Part shown: one piece after another, positions 17,081 to 26,184 of the stretch | Layout of the letters: each line of letters opens with the position of its first letter | How positions within the stretch are numbered: position 1 is the stretch's first letter | DNA from: Paenibacillus illinoisensis NBRC 15959 | GTDB taxonomy: Bacteria; Bacillota; Bacilli; Paenibacillales; Paenibacillaceae | DNA: 64,000 nt | Reading direction: 5' to 3' | NCBI RefSeq assembly: GCF_004000925.1 | Contig: NZ_BIME01000001.1 | Coordinates: forward strand, 496,001-560,000 | Translations under genes and position numbers: made by a program | Notes under the pieces: generated by a model | Databases searched by the model: none | What the model was told of the DNA's origin: nothing | The model's input: only the letters and a program-made list of their open reading frames with translations

Positions 17081-17781
17081 GATGGTGAAGCCGTATTCCA
17101 GTTTGCGTTTAACCGATAACCGGAACCCCTCACCGTTTCCAAAGCGTCTGTTATGCCTATTTCGGCCAATCGCTTGCGTACACGAGTTACATTGACACTG
17201 AGTGTATTGTCGTCTACAAAGGAGTCATCCCACAGTTTCTCCAGAATCGTCTCCCTGCTCACGAGCTTCGGACTACGACGAAGGAGCGTTTCCAGCAGTA
17301 TCGTTTCCTTCTTCGTCAGCTGCACTTTGCGATCACCGAGCTGAATCTCCAGTCTTTCCAGGTATACGGTCAATCCTTCCAGCTCGACCTTGCGTTCTTC
17401 GTCACGGGCTGCGTAATCTCCATATACACGTCGCAGCTGACTTTTGATTTTGGCCATCACGATTTCATGTTCAAACGGCTTCGTAATATAATCATCCGCT
17501 CCGTTTTCCAGCGCCATCACCTGATCCATCTTGCCGCTCCGGGCGGAAATAAACAAAATCGGACACGTAGACATCGTACGGATCTGACGACACCAGTAGA
17601 ATCCGTCATAGCTGGGCAAGTTGATATCCAGAAGAACAACATGTGGCTGGATCTGCTCAAATTGCTGTAACACTCGCTCAAAATCCTCTACCAGAACGGC
17701 TCTGTCCCCGTATCGTTCAATATGGGATTTCAGCAGTCCTGCAATTTTCGGATCATCTTCGACGATCATTATGGTATACAT
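17077..17781 (-). CDS. bceR: Response regulator (BceR family, OmpR type)
   Basis: A 234-aa regulator. The receiver has the acidic pair at VEDD (about 7-10), phospho-acceptor Asp52 in VLLDINLPSYDG and Lys in ITKPFEHEI. The winged helix (LTKKETILLETLLRRSPKLV, then NTLSVNVTRVRKRLAE) resembles BceR/GraR. Together with BceS it should activate bceAB through the TnACA-N4-TGTAA site at about 15.98 kb. It starts at ATG after a GGGGTG-like ribosome-binding site. Confidence 0.92.
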   Translation of the reverse strand: MYTIMIVEDDPKIAGLLKSHIERYGDRAVLVEDFERVLQQFEQIQPHVVLLDINLPSYDGFYWCRQIRTMSTCPILFISARSGKMDQVMALENGADDYITKPFEHEIVMAKIKSQLRRVYGDYAARDEERKVELEGLTVYLERLEIQLGDRKVQLTKKETILLETLLRRSPKLVSRETILEKLWDDSFVDDNTLSVNVTRVRKRLAEIGITDALETVRGSGYRLNANWNTASPS

Positions 17782-17859
17782 AAATGGGCCGCACCCCTAA
17801 CCTGTAATAATGAAATGTAGTATATTCTCTCTCATTCCAAAATCATAACACAGGATGGA

Positions 17860-19206
17860 TTACTCGGCATGAACCTGTTTGCGCCATTGTACAATGTCTG
17901 CGTTCAATTGCTTGAGGTCACCCGATGGTTGCTGCTCATCAGACAGCTTGTAAGACTGCTTCAGTGCCAGAATACGATACACGCTTTCATCAATTCGAGA
18001 TTCGGTGATTTCCCCATTCTTCACCGCATTTTTCAATGTATCAAATATCGTTTTGGCACTTTCATAGCTGTGAGCCACGAGCAAAATATCACTGCCTGCC
18101 TGAACGGTCGCGATTGCAGCTTCATTCAGTTTATAATTTTTGGCGATTGCACCCATGCTGAGATCATCTGTAATGACGACGCCGTCGTAATTGAATTTGC
18201 CCCGCAGATGTTCACCAATAATGACATCCGATAACGAAGCAGGATGATCAGGATCCAGCTTAGGGAATAAAATGTGAGCCACCATTACAGCCTCCACATG
18301 CTCTTTCACCGCGGCCTGAAACGGAATCCACTCCAGCTCGGCCAGCTGCTTCTCTGTTTTGTTCACCACGGGAAGATCCAGATGGGAGTCCACCGACGTA
18401 TCCCCATGACCGGGAAAATGCTTCACGACCGGAATCACTCCCTCGCTGCGCAGACCTTTCATCTCAGCGACGCCGAGACGAGACACAAGTTCAGCCGAAC
18501 TGCCAAAGGAACGGTCGCCAATCACCGGATTGTTCGGATTGCTGTTGACGTCCAACACCGGAGCAAAATCCACATTAAAGCCTGCAAGTTGGATCTGTCT
18601 TGCCAGTAACCTACCCATGCTTTCCGCCAGTTCGGCGTCTTTCCTCGCTCCAACTTTACCATTAGAAGGAATACTCTGCACTTCATCCGGCATTCGGCTG
18701 ACTTTGCCGCCCTCCTGGTCCACACTCATGAAGATCGGCACCGGATTGGAACGGTTTGCTTCCTTGATGGACTGCACAAAATCCGCTGTTCCCTGCAAAG
18801 TCGTCACGTTATTACCATAAAAAATGATGCCTCCTACCTTTTGGTCCGCAATCATTTGTTTGGCCTGGTCATCCAAAGCAGTCCCCTGTACCCCGGCCAA
18901 AATCATCTGTCCAATCTTTTCATCCAGCGAGAGCTGATCCAGCTGCTCCTGAACCGGATCTGCCTCTTCCTGAGGGGAAGCATTGTTCTGCTCATTATTC
19001 TCATCAGCTTCCTCCGCATCGGAATCACCACTGCCTTCCGGTGCAGCTTGTTGTTCCGTAGTAGAGCCTGTAGAGGAATTCGCTGTGGAGCCGGGCTTTT
19101 GCGTTTCTCCACATGCGGTAATGAGCATAAGGACTGCAATAATCAGAAATAACATATGCAACGAGTGTCTTCGTTTATTCTTTATAGAATCGTTATGTAC
19201 ATACAA
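17860..19206 (-). CDS. nagZ: Beta-N-acetylhexosaminidase, GH3 family, lipoprotein (NagZ-like)
   Basis: A 448-aa exported enzyme. A lipobox, LITAC, at about residue 32 follows a basic, hydrophobic signal peptide, then a long Ser/Glu/Asn-rich linker to about residue 85. The catalytic barrel contains VDQEGGKVSR, the GH3 NagZ motif KHFPGHGDTSVDSHLDLP (catalytic His/Asp) and the nucleophile Asp in VVITDDLSMGAI. It releases GlcNAc from muropeptides or cell-wall fragments outside the membrane. The start is TTG ten bases after AGGAGG. It lacks the C-terminal second domain of longer Bacillus NagZ, ending at about 448 residues. Confidence 0.92.
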   Translation of the reverse strand: MYVHNDSIKNKRRHSLHMLFLIIAVLMLITACGETQKPGSTANSSTGSTTEQQAAPEGSGDSDAEEADENNEQNNASPQEEADPVQEQLDQLSLDEKIGQMILAGVQGTALDDQAKQMIADQKVGGIIFYGNNVTTLQGTADFVQSIKEANRSNPVPIFMSVDQEGGKVSRMPDEVQSIPSNGKVGARKDAELAESMGRLLARQIQLAGFNVDFAPVLDVNSNPNNPVIGDRSFGSSAELVSRLGVAEMKGLRSEGVIPVVKHFPGHGDTSVDSHLDLPVVNKTEKQLAELEWIPFQAAVKEHVEAVMVAHILFPKLDPDHPASLSDVIIGEHLRGKFNYDGVVITDDLSMGAIAKNYKLNEAAIATVQAGSDILLVAHSYESAKTIFDTLKNAVKNGEITESRIDESVYRILALKQSYKLSDEQQPSGDLKQLNADIVQWRKQVHAE

Positions 19207-19493
19207 GGAATGTCAACCTCCTAATTCATGTTGGAATGTGTACCGTAATGTTCAGGCATAACATTAACATAAGCAACTCTTTTTTCAAAATCACCTGCTT
19301 TAATTCAAAGAGTGAGATACGGGTCTGATTTGCCAAAAAAATGCTTGCATTTGAGCGTTGTAATATGGTTTCTAATGATTTTTTCAACGAAGGGCGTGGG
19401 CGTTGTATGGACAATGGGGTACATAAATGCGGGAGAGAAATGGTATTCTGTTGTGAATTTTTCATATGTTGAAATTATTATTATAGCAAGTTG
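19207..19493. other. Gene-free stretch between NagZ and Old Yellow Enzyme genes
   Basis: AT-rich region. Short frames on both strands (60-79 codons) lack ribosome-binding sites and recognisable sequence. It probably holds the nagZ promoter; nothing else is clear. Confidence 0.4.
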
Positions 19494-19514
19494 AAAAAGC
19501 CGCCTTTCGGCGGC
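19494..19514 (-). terminator. Terminator downstream of Old Yellow Enzyme gene
   Basis: Perfect GCCGCC-tttc-GGCGGC stem with T5 on the minus strand. Confidence 0.85.
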
Positions 19515-19539
19515 ATTAGGTTGCTGTGGATTGCTCATT

Positions 19540-19575
19540 TTTTGTCTTCCTTTTTTACCTACAAGGAAGACAAAA
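19540..19575. terminator. Hairpin downstream of Old Yellow Enzyme gene
   Basis: TTTTGTCTTCCTT pairs perfectly with AAGGAAGACAAAA (13 bp). With the GC hairpin just beyond, it forms a tandem terminator. Confidence 0.65.
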
Positions 19576-19607
19576 GAAGAAAAATGCTGATAAATAGCTA
19601 CTATTCA

Positions 19608-20711
19608 CTAATTCAATGTTTTCAACACTTCAGTTGTAAATGGAATGATCTCGGACTGGCGTCCTTCACGCACTTTTGCAGGCCACTCCGGATCGCTTAG
19701 CAGTACACGTCCCAGAGCGATCAGTTCAAACTCCTTGTTCTCTAACATCGTATTCAATTGGTCCAAGTGAGCATCGCCAGTTCCCTGATTCTCGGTTGAT
19801 CGGTCCACGAATTCGGCTTCCAGACCAACGGACCCAACGGATATCGCAGGTTTCCCGCTTAATTTTTGTGTCCACCCGGCAAGGTTTAATTCAGATCCTT
19901 CGAATTCCGGCAGCCAGAAGCGACGAGTCGAGCAATGAAAGATATCTACGCCCGCCGCAGCCAGTGGCGCAAGAAATTGCTCCAACTGTTCCGGGGTATC
20001 CACCAGGCGAGCATCATAATTGCCCATTTTCCATTGAGAGAAACGAAGCACGATCGGAAAATCCGGTCCAACTGCCTTGCGGCACGCTTCAATGACCTCG
20101 ACTGCGAATTGTGTGCGTTTGACCAAGTCACCGCCATACTTGTCTGTACGACGATTGGTATGCTCCCAGAAAAACTGATCAATCAGGTATCCGTGAGCGC
20201 CATGCAATTCTATGCCATCGAACCCGATCCGCTTCGCATCTGCAGCTGCTTGTGCGAACGCTTGTACCAGGCCTTGGATCTCTTCTTCGGTTAAAGGTTC
20301 CCTGTTCTCTTCCCCTGCCATGCTGATGCCAGAGGGGCTTACAGGCTCCGCTTCTGCATGAGGCAGATCACCCGTACGCCTTGCGGTACCCACATGCCAC
20401 AATTGAGGCATGATTTTACCGCCTGCGTCATGAACGGCTTGAACCACATTCGACCAGCCCTGGAGGGATTCATCACCATGAAATAACGGAATACTCGCAC
20501 CACTTACAGAGGAAGGATGGTTAATCCCTGTCCCCTCCGTAATAATGAGCCCCACACCGCCAGCTGCTCTGCGTCTGTAATATTCAGCAACTTCCGGCCC
20601 GGGTACACCCTCTGGAGAGAAACCGCGAGTCATGGGTGCCATGACGATCCGATTGGACAATGTAAGCTTGTCTGAAGTGAAGGGTGTAAACAACGCTGAA
20701 GGTACATTCAT
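19608..20711 (-). CDS. NADH:flavin oxidoreductase, Old Yellow Enzyme family
   Basis: A 367-aa FMN barrel enzyme. Landmarks are VMAPMTRGFSPEGVPG with EYYRRRAAGGVGLIITEG, the substrate-binding and catalytic segment FDGIELHGAHGYLIDQF followed by TNRRTDKYGG, and the phosphate-binding C-terminal ALGRVLLSDPEWPAKVREGR. Such enzymes reduce activated C=C bonds or nitro esters with NAD(P)H. The N terminus is longer and closer to the 12-oxophytodienoate-reductase-like bacterial OYEs than to YqjM. AAAGGAG lies ten bases before ATG. It is monocistronic. Confidence 0.9.
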   Translation of the reverse strand: MNVPSALFTPFTSDKLTLSNRIVMAPMTRGFSPEGVPGPEVAEYYRRRAAGGVGLIITEGTGINHPSSVSGASIPLFHGDESLQGWSNVVQAVHDAGGKIMPQLWHVGTARRTGDLPHAEAEPVSPSGISMAGEENREPLTEEEIQGLVQAFAQAAADAKRIGFDGIELHGAHGYLIDQFFWEHTNRRTDKYGGDLVKRTQFAVEVIEACRKAVGPDFPIVLRFSQWKMGNYDARLVDTPEQLEQFLAPLAAAGVDIFHCSTRRFWLPEFEGSELNLAGWTQKLSGKPAISVGSVGLEAEFVDRSTENQGTGDAHLDQLNTMLENKEFELIALGRVLLSDPEWPAKVREGRQSEIIPFTTEVLKTLN

Positions 20712-20832
20712 TTGTTTATAGCTCCTTTATCTTGTGGAATGTCAGAACCCAATTACCTTTCCATTTTATGATTTGTGAGTTTTATTTTCAAACTCGCTAA
20801 TGAAATGATCTATTATGTAACATAAAAAAATA

Positions 20833-20884
20833 GAGCATCCCCGCAGCAAGTGGCAATAATTACGCTGCTGTACGTGTACGCTCT
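20833..20884 (-). terminator. Terminator after the exported beta-propeller-like gene
   Basis: Interrupted stem (GAGC/GCTC outside, CAGCA/TGCTG inside) and a T7 run on the minus strand. Confidence 0.55.
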
Positions 20885-20969
20885 GTGTTTACGTCTTTTT
20901 CATTTTAAATGATAACCAAAAATAGATATGAATCATAATATATACTCCCTACTCTTTCTAGCGTTCCCC

Positions 20970-22283
20970 TTAATCCGAATTCACAGGAATGTCATGGCGA
21001 TGAACTCTGAGTATTTTGCCTGATGAAGGTGAGACGACGTCTGGATCCGTGCCCAAACCGAAATAGAAATCCCCTTCATGCTCTTCAAATGACTTCGCAT
21101 ACGTATCCTGGTTAAACCGGAGGATTTCATGCCAATTGATCAGATCCGTGGTTTGGTATACCCGGTTAATATACAGATTTTTATTTTGGAACGTGTAGGT
21201 GAGTACATATACTTTGCCGTCGCGCAAAAGCAAGTCTGTTGGCAATGCTTTGGCATCGGGTAAAATCACGCGCCTAGCCTGATTAATGGCTGTCATGACA
21301 TTCAAGGATTTGGGAAGCAATTGACCGTCATTGAATACGCCACCAGCGATATAGACTAACTTGTTATCAAAGTTAACATTTTTCCCAATCTTGTTATACG
21401 GAATCGTGCCCTGCTGATAGGTCAGTCCCGGCAGGATTTTGTTACCGTAGATTACGACGTCTTTCTTCTCCAGGTTCGCATTAATCTCCAGGAAATTGGT
21501 TTTGTCATTCCAGATTTTATTGGCAGGATACATCATGCCGGATGCATACAGCTTGCCCCCCAGCTCAAACAGCGTGTATGCCCTTAGCCCGAACGTATTA
21601 ATGTTTGCAAACTTCTGCCAGCTTACGCCCATATCATGTGAAATCAGAATCGTTGGCTTATCTTCTGTTCCGAGGGCGGCAAACATTTTGCCTTGAAACA
21701 GAGCAAGGTCATAAACGTGTACCCCAAGCGGAAGGTTGCGGTATTTCGTCCATACGTCCCCATCCAGCCGATAAAAGTTCCCGAGACTCCATTGCTCTCC
21801 GTCAGAATCATTTCCCGGAATATAGAGCTTGTCGTCCAGGACCTTGTAGATATCTATCTGCTCTTCATCCACAACCATTTTGGTTGATGGGACAATTCCC
21901 GGATTGCTGTTGCTGACTGCCTGCCTATTAAACGATGAGGTTGCTGTATCAAAATAAATGACCGGGATGGGACCCGAGTTCGGCGCTACCCCCATATTGC
22001 TGCTGTTGCCATGACCCAAATAGATCTTGTCTCTGTATAACTGCATATCCCACACATTATTGGCGTAAGGCGTTTTGGCAAAAGGTCGTCCAAGCAGCTC
22101 AATCTTGCTTGTCACATCCGCAGAATTGATGGGTACATTGGATACCTTCGCCATGGTCCGTTCAACAGTCGGCTTGCGCTCGGCCTTGTCACTGCTTTTG
22201 GGCTTGGCACTCCCTGTAAGCATCCAGCCCACGCTTGCAACGATGGTCAAAATTAGAGCTGCCCATTTCGTGTTGTTATGCAC
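20970..22283 (-). CDS. Exported protein, beta-propeller-like, function unknown
   Basis: About 437 aa, starting at GTG eight bases after AAGGAGG; the frame extends 32 codons further up without a ribosome-binding site. An N-terminal membrane or signal helix (WAALILTIVASVGWMLTG) precedes a charged linker. The rest is made of recurring short motifs such as MQLYRDKIYLGHG, FYRLDGDVWTKY, LALFQGKMFAALG, LFELGGKLYASGM and LLLRDGKVYVLTY. Each pairs a strand with [KR]-[IVL]-Y-[VL], and ILISHDMGVSWQKF resembles an Asp-box. This points to a sialidase-like or Kelch-like propeller, but no catalytic residues are apparent. A predicted structure would settle the fold. Confidence 0.7.
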   Translation of the reverse strand: MHNNTKWAALILTIVASVGWMLTGSAKPKSSDKAERKPTVERTMAKVSNVPINSADVTSKIELLGRPFAKTPYANNVWDMQLYRDKIYLGHGNSSNMGVAPNSGPIPVIYFDTATSSFNRQAVSNSNPGIVPSTKMVVDEEQIDIYKVLDDKLYIPGNDSDGEQWSLGNFYRLDGDVWTKYRNLPLGVHVYDLALFQGKMFAALGTEDKPTILISHDMGVSWQKFANINTFGLRAYTLFELGGKLYASGMMYPANKIWNDKTNFLEINANLEKKDVVIYGNKILPGLTYQQGTIPYNKIGKNVNFDNKLVYIAGGVFNDGQLLPKSLNVMTAINQARRVILPDAKALPTDLLLRDGKVYVLTYTFQNKNLYINRVYQTTDLINWHEILRFNQDTYAKSFEEHEGDFYFGLGTDPDVVSPSSGKILRVHRHDIPVNSD

Positions 22284-22405
22284 ACCCGCTTCCTCCTTCG
22301 TTTTGAAATTGAATGCCTTTTCATATAAACGATACATATTGTATCTTTTTATATTATGTAAAACAGAACAAGCATGCAATACATTCCGCCCTTTTCAACA
22401 AAAAT

Positions 22406-22434
22406 AGACAGCTTCATCCGAAGATGAGCTGCCT
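22406..22434 (-). terminator. Terminator of dehydrogenase gene
   Basis: GACAGCTTCATC-cgaa-GATGAGCTGCC stem (one G-U, one mismatch) with T5 on the minus strand. Confidence 0.75.
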
Positions 22435-22498
22435 ACGCGGGTACTCCATTTAGTCATAATGACTTCGTTTATTGAATTGAGAAGATTTCTGGTTGTGA

Positions 22499-23548
22499 CT
22501 ACTCGGCTTTGACCAGGATTTTCACCTGATTTTTCTCTTTCAGAAGAGCTTCGAATCCTTGATCCACCACTTCATCCAGCGAAATACGCTTGGTCACCAG
22601 CTTGTCTGCCGGGAAGAAGCCTTTATCCATCAGACTAATCACGGCCGGGAAAACATCCCGATAACCGATAATGCCGTTCACTGTACGTTCTTTCATGACG
22701 ATAGAGTTAGGCAGAATCGGAGCCGCTTGCTCAAAAATGCTGACGATCATCAGCTCTCCGCCAATACGTGTCGAGTCGATCGCCTGCTGCAGCACAGGTG
22801 GAACACCTGTCACTTCATAAGCAACGTTCACGCCGCCTTGCGTACGTCTATGAATCTCTTCCACGACATTGTACTGGGTTGGATCAATAACGATAGCGCC
22901 GAGCTCTTCGGCTTTCGCTTTGCGTTCTTCAGATAGCTCTACTACATAAATGTCGGAGGCGCCGGAAGCTTTCAATGCTTCAATAACGAGCAAACCGATT
23001 GGACCCGCACCAAATACAGCTGCAGTATCGCCTACTTTCAGCTTGCTTTGACGCACGGCATGCAGCGCTACCGCAGAAGGTTCTACCAATGCTCCCTGTT
23101 CGTAGGAAATGGAGTCAGGGATGGCGTGTACCATATACTCTTCAGCTGTTACGTATTCGGAGAAACCTCCGCCCCCTCCGGCGAGACCGAGGAAACCCAT
23201 CTGGTCGCACAGATTGTATCTTCCCTGTTTGCAGGCTTCACAATGTCCGCATGCATAGATAGGTTCAACGACAACACGGTCTCCTGCTTGAAAACGGGTA
23301 ACACCTTCACCCACTTCAACGACTTGTCCCGAGAACTCGTGTCCCATCACTACAGGTGCTTGTTCGCCTGTTAGCGGATGCGGTGCTTGAGCTGGAATGA
23401 AAATCGGTCCTGCAGTGTATTCATGCAGGTCACTGCCGCAAATTCCGCACCATTCCACTTTTATTTTAACTTTCCCTTGTGCCGGGCTAGGTTCATCGAT
23501 ATTTTCCAGACGCAAATCTTTAACACCATGCCAACGTAATGCTTTCAT
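22499..23548 (-). CDS. bdhA: Zinc alcohol dehydrogenase, 2,3-butanediol dehydrogenase type
   Basis: About 349 aa MDR enzyme. The catalytic zinc ligands are Cys in CGICGSDLHEY, the His/Glu of GHEFSG and Glu in VVVEP. The structural zinc loop CGHCEACKQGRYNLC is complete, and the Rossmann motif is VFGAGPIGLLVIEA. The TAGPIFIPAQAPHPLTGEQAP insert is typical of BdhA/threonine-dehydrogenase-like butanediol dehydrogenases, which interconvert acetoin and 2,3-butanediol. GGGAG lies nine bases before the chosen ATG; upstream in-frame ATGs lack a site. The promoter carries a LacI-type operator identical in half-sites to that before the divergent LacI gene. Confidence 0.88.
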   Translation of the reverse strand: MKALRWHGVKDLRLENIDEPSPAQGKVKIKVEWCGICGSDLHEYTAGPIFIPAQAPHPLTGEQAPVVMGHEFSGQVVEVGEGVTRFQAGDRVVVEPIYACGHCEACKQGRYNLCDQMGFLGLAGGGGGFSEYVTAEEYMVHAIPDSISYEQGALVEPSAVALHAVRQSKLKVGDTAAVFGAGPIGLLVIEALKASGASDIYVVELSEERKAKAEELGAIVIDPTQYNVVEEIHRRTQGGVNVAYEVTGVPPVLQQAIDSTRIGGELMIVSIFEQAAPILPNSIVMKERTVNGIIGYRDVFPAVISLMDKGFFPADKLVTKRISLDEVVDQGFEALLKEKNQVKILVKAE

Positions 23549-23584
23549 CAATTTCATCTCCCAGATCATAGGTTTGAATATAAC

Positions 23585-23598
23585 CGGAAACGTTTCCG
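23585..23598. promoter_or_regulatory. LacI-type operator at the dehydrogenase promoter
   Basis: CGGAAACGTTTCCG, a perfect 14-bp palindrome, lies just downstream of the -10 box, where bound repressor would block initiation. A near-identical site lies before the neighbouring LacI gene. Confidence 0.7.
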
Positions 23599-23604
23599 TA
23601 GTTA

Positions 23605-23633
23605 AATATGTCATAGTTTAGATAGTCTGTCAA
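23605..23633 (-). promoter_or_regulatory. Sigma-A promoter of the dehydrogenase gene
   Basis: TTGACA (23628-23633) and CATATT (23605-23610) on the minus strand, 17-bp spacer. Confidence 0.7.
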
Positions 23634-23817
23634 ACACATTTTCCCATAAATACGTCGAATTCATGAATTTTTTGCCTTTACATGCAGCATGATAAAACCT
23701 GCTGCGATTGCCTCTATCCAAAGGTTTGCAGATTATACGCTCAAGAACGTATGGAATAAGTTAACACCCTGCTTACAGTTATAGGTCATGGAAAGTCTAT
23801 TGACTTACAAAAAGTGT

Positions 23818-23823
23818 TATAAT
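23818..23823 (+). promoter_or_regulatory. Extended -10 box of the LacI gene
   Basis: TGtTATAAT extended -10; the -35 is weak. The operator at 23865 is about 42 bases downstream. Confidence 0.5.
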
Positions 23824-23864
23824 CAGAGTATACACATGAATTCAACACGAAATTACTATAGATT

Positions 23865-23878
23865 CGGAATCGTTTCCG
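23865..23878. promoter_or_regulatory. LacI-type operator before the LacI gene
   Basis: CGGAATCGTTTCCG matches the dehydrogenase operator at 13 of 14 positions, and lies between promoter and start codon. It suggests autoregulation. Confidence 0.65.
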
Positions 23879-23899
23879 GTGAAGTGAGGTTAGCCAAAC

Positions 23900-24931
23900 G
23901 TGAGCAAAGAACAAAAAGTCACCATCAAGGATGTGGCGGAGTTAGCGGGAGTAGGCATTGCTACCGTCTCAAGAGCCATTAATAATTCTGAGGGTATCAG
24001 CAGCAAAACCAGAGATAAGGTCATGCAGGCCATTGAAGAGCTCGGTTTTGTTCCCAACACATCCGCTCAGAGTCTTAAAATTCGCCAGACCCACCAAATT
24101 GCCCTCGTTGTTCCGGATATACGAAATGCGATCATTCCAGAGATCTCCTGGTCTGTGGAGCAAACAGCTAAACAGCACGGCTATCACGTGGTACAGATTA
24201 ATACGGCGGGGAATGCCCGCACAGAACTGGAAACCATTCGAAATATTAAAAAGCTGCATGTGGATGGCCTCATATTCATGCCGCTCGCTTATCCCAAAAC
24301 GCTGCCAGGCTTGATCGATAAGGCTCCCCTTCCCATCTCCATGATTAACTACGGCAAAAGGCTTGAACCCGGCATGAAGGCAGATATCGTCTCTCTATCT
24401 CAGCCTGAGGGAAAGCTTGTGATGGAACATCTGATTAAAATTGGACGAACCCGGATTGCCTATGCGGGTGCCCCCAAGGACATCATTGAAGAGCGTTACC
24501 GTGCTTATGAACAAGCTCTGCCCCATGTCGATATATCACTTGTCTATTTCGGAGAAGATTTCTCCCTGAACACTGGAGCAAACGCTGCGGATTACTTCCA
24601 TGGACTGACCCATATGCCAGACGCAGTCTACGCCATCAATGACATGGTAGCTATCGGATTGGTTAACCGATTCAAAGAATTGGGTATACGTGTGCCCGAA
24701 GATGTCGCCGTAGTTGGGGTCGATAATAATCAATGGACTACCGTCTCGTCCCCGAAGATCAGCTCGGTTTCCATTATGGGCGAAGAGGTTGCCAGGCTGG
24801 CAACAGAATTGCTGCTCAAACGAATCCGCGAGATGAGTACTTCTGACTATGAGCATATCCAGTTTGAACCCAGACTTATCGTACGCGAATCAAGCGTAGC
24901 GATGATTCGTCCCTCGTCACCACGTTCCTAA
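23900..24931 (+). CDS. LacI family transcriptional regulator
   Basis: A 343-aa regulator. The N-terminal HTH and hinge TIKDVAELAGVGIATVSRAIN and VPNTSAQSLK are canonical. The effector-binding periplasmic-binding-protein-like domain follows (IALVVPDIRNAIIPEISWSV, VDGLIFMPLA, DAVYAINDMVAIGLV, VGVDNNQWTTVSSPKISSV). It starts at GTG with GTGAGG about 11 bases upstream. It is divergent from the butanediol-type dehydrogenase, and both promoters carry CGGAAWCGTTTCCG. The inducer is unknown. This is a local regulator rather than CcpA: the operators are fully symmetric, unlike most cre sites. Confidence 0.92.
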   Translation: MSKEQKVTIKDVAELAGVGIATVSRAINNSEGISSKTRDKVMQAIEELGFVPNTSAQSLKIRQTHQIALVVPDIRNAIIPEISWSVEQTAKQHGYHVVQINTAGNARTELETIRNIKKLHVDGLIFMPLAYPKTLPGLIDKAPLPISMINYGKRLEPGMKADIVSLSQPEGKLVMEHLIKIGRTRIAYAGAPKDIIEERYRAYEQALPHVDISLVYFGEDFSLNTGANAADYFHGLTHMPDAVYAINDMVAIGLVNRFKELGIRVPEDVAVVGVDNNQWTTVSSPKISSVSIMGEEVARLATELLLKRIREMSTSDYEHIQFEPRLIVRESSVAMIRPSSPRS

Positions 24932-24970
24932 TGGCTCATCCTGGATGGATGAAATGATAAATCACAAGCA

Positions 24971-25019
24971 AAAAAGGTGTCCCCGCAGCCATTAATCACG
25001 GCCTGAGGGTCACCTTTTT
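24971..25019. terminator. Bidirectional terminator
   Basis: AAAAAGGTGtCCC pairs with GGGtCACCTTTTT, between the convergent LacI and hydroxyacid dehydrogenase genes. Confidence 0.75.
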
Positions 25020-25072
25020 GTGGTCTGTATCGATTTAATGAAAACTGACGAGAACTGTGGCATGGTTTGTTA

Positions 25073-26044
25073 TTACTTCACGATCAATTGTCTAATCGGG
25101 CTCCCTTTTAGAAACATCTCGATGTTTTCTACCGCATGATTATAATAGATTTCATAATTCCCTCGGGTCACATAACCCAAATGCGGTGTTGCCAGCACAT
25201 TGGGCAAGGTTCGCATGATATGATTAACGGGTAAAGGTTCCTGTTCAAAGACATCAAGTCCCGCCCCGGCGATCAGACCATTTTGCAATGCCTCTACCAT
25301 AGCCCCCTGATCCACAATTCCCGCACGGGATGTATTGATCAGCAATGCTGTCTTTTTCATCCGCTGGAATTCACCCTGTCCAATCAGATGACGAGTTCGT
25401 TCACTTAGCACCAGATGAATCGACACGATATCACTTTGCTCCAGCAGCTCTTCCTTTGTTTCGCACCAGATTACGCCTTGTTCTCCGGCTTGTCCAGGTG
25501 TCAAATTCTGACTCCAGGCCATGACGTTCATGCCAAAAGCCTTGGCAATCGCGGCCATCCGGGAACCGATCTTGCCCAATCCGAGCAGCCCGAGCGTCTT
25601 TCCGTACAAATCCATGCCGACCGTACTCTGCCAATTGCGATTGGATTTCAGCGCATTATTTTCTGTAACCAGCTGCCTGGACAGTCCCAAGATAAGCGCC
25701 CAGGTTAGTTCCGTCGGTGGATTGGAGCTGCCCTCTGTCCCACACACCGTGACTCCATGGCGTTCCGCAGCCTTAAGATCAATCGAGGCATTTCGCATCC
25801 CTGTTGTAATCAGCAGCTTCAGCTTGGGAAGCCTGGATATAACCGATTCAGGAAACGGCGTACGCTCACGCATCAGAATGACGATATCCATATCCTGCAG
25901 CTCCTGGATGACCTTTTCTTCCGAGCCCATGTAATGATTAAAGGTCTGAACCTCAACCCGATCTTGGACTGAACTCCAATCAGCCAATGATAGGGCGACG
26001 TTTTGGTAATCGTCCAATATGGCGCACCGTAATTTCGTTTGCAA
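25073..26044 (-). CDS. D-2-hydroxyacid dehydrogenase family protein
   Basis: About 323 aa. The NAD-binding Rossmann motif is LGLLGLGKIGSRMAAIAKAF. The catalytic triad is present as Arg in NTSRAGIVDQ, Glu in DVFEQEPLP and His in ATPHLGYVT. It belongs with phosphoglycerate-dehydrogenase-like D-2-hydroxyacid dehydrogenases and lacks an ACT domain. Substrate is not predictable. The frame extends 25 codons upstream of a TTG that sits eight bases after GAAGGAGG; this TTG is preferred. Confidence 0.9.
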   Translation of the reverse strand: MQTKLRCAILDDYQNVALSLADWSSVQDRVEVQTFNHYMGSEEKVIQELQDMDIVILMRERTPFPESVISRLPKLKLLITTGMRNASIDLKAAERHGVTVCGTEGSSNPPTELTWALILGLSRQLVTENNALKSNRNWQSTVGMDLYGKTLGLLGLGKIGSRMAAIAKAFGMNVMAWSQNLTPGQAGEQGVIWCETKEELLEQSDIVSIHLVLSERTRHLIGQGEFQRMKKTALLINTSRAGIVDQGAMVEALQNGLIAGAGLDVFEQEPLPVNHIMRTLPNVLATPHLGYVTRGNYEIYYNHAVENIEMFLKGSPIRQLIVK

Positions 26045-26132
26045 TATGTACCCCTCCTTCAAAATGCGTTGTATCCTACACCTACCCGTATTGTACCAAT
26101 TCGACACCGGTCTGCCCAATGTCCTTAGACAT

Positions 26133-26164
26133 AAAAAAAGAGCCGGAAGTCAGTTCCGCCTCTT
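26133..26164 (-). terminator. Terminator of TetR/unknown-protein operon
   Basis: AGAGCCGGAA / TTCCGCCTCT stem with a T7 run on the minus strand. Confidence 0.8.
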
Positions 26165-26184
26165 CATTAACGAGCAACAAAACC

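Noticed and set aside
19226..19538. Overlapping short frames on both strands between nagZ and the OYE gene.
   Set aside because: No ribosome-binding sites, AT-rich chance frames; one runs through the terminator hairpin.
23865..23878. Reading the CGGAAWCGTTTCCG sites as CcpA cre elements.
   Set aside because: cre sites are usually less symmetric (TGWAANCGNTNWCA); the two near-identical palindromes flanking a local LacI gene fit that regulator better, though this is not proven.
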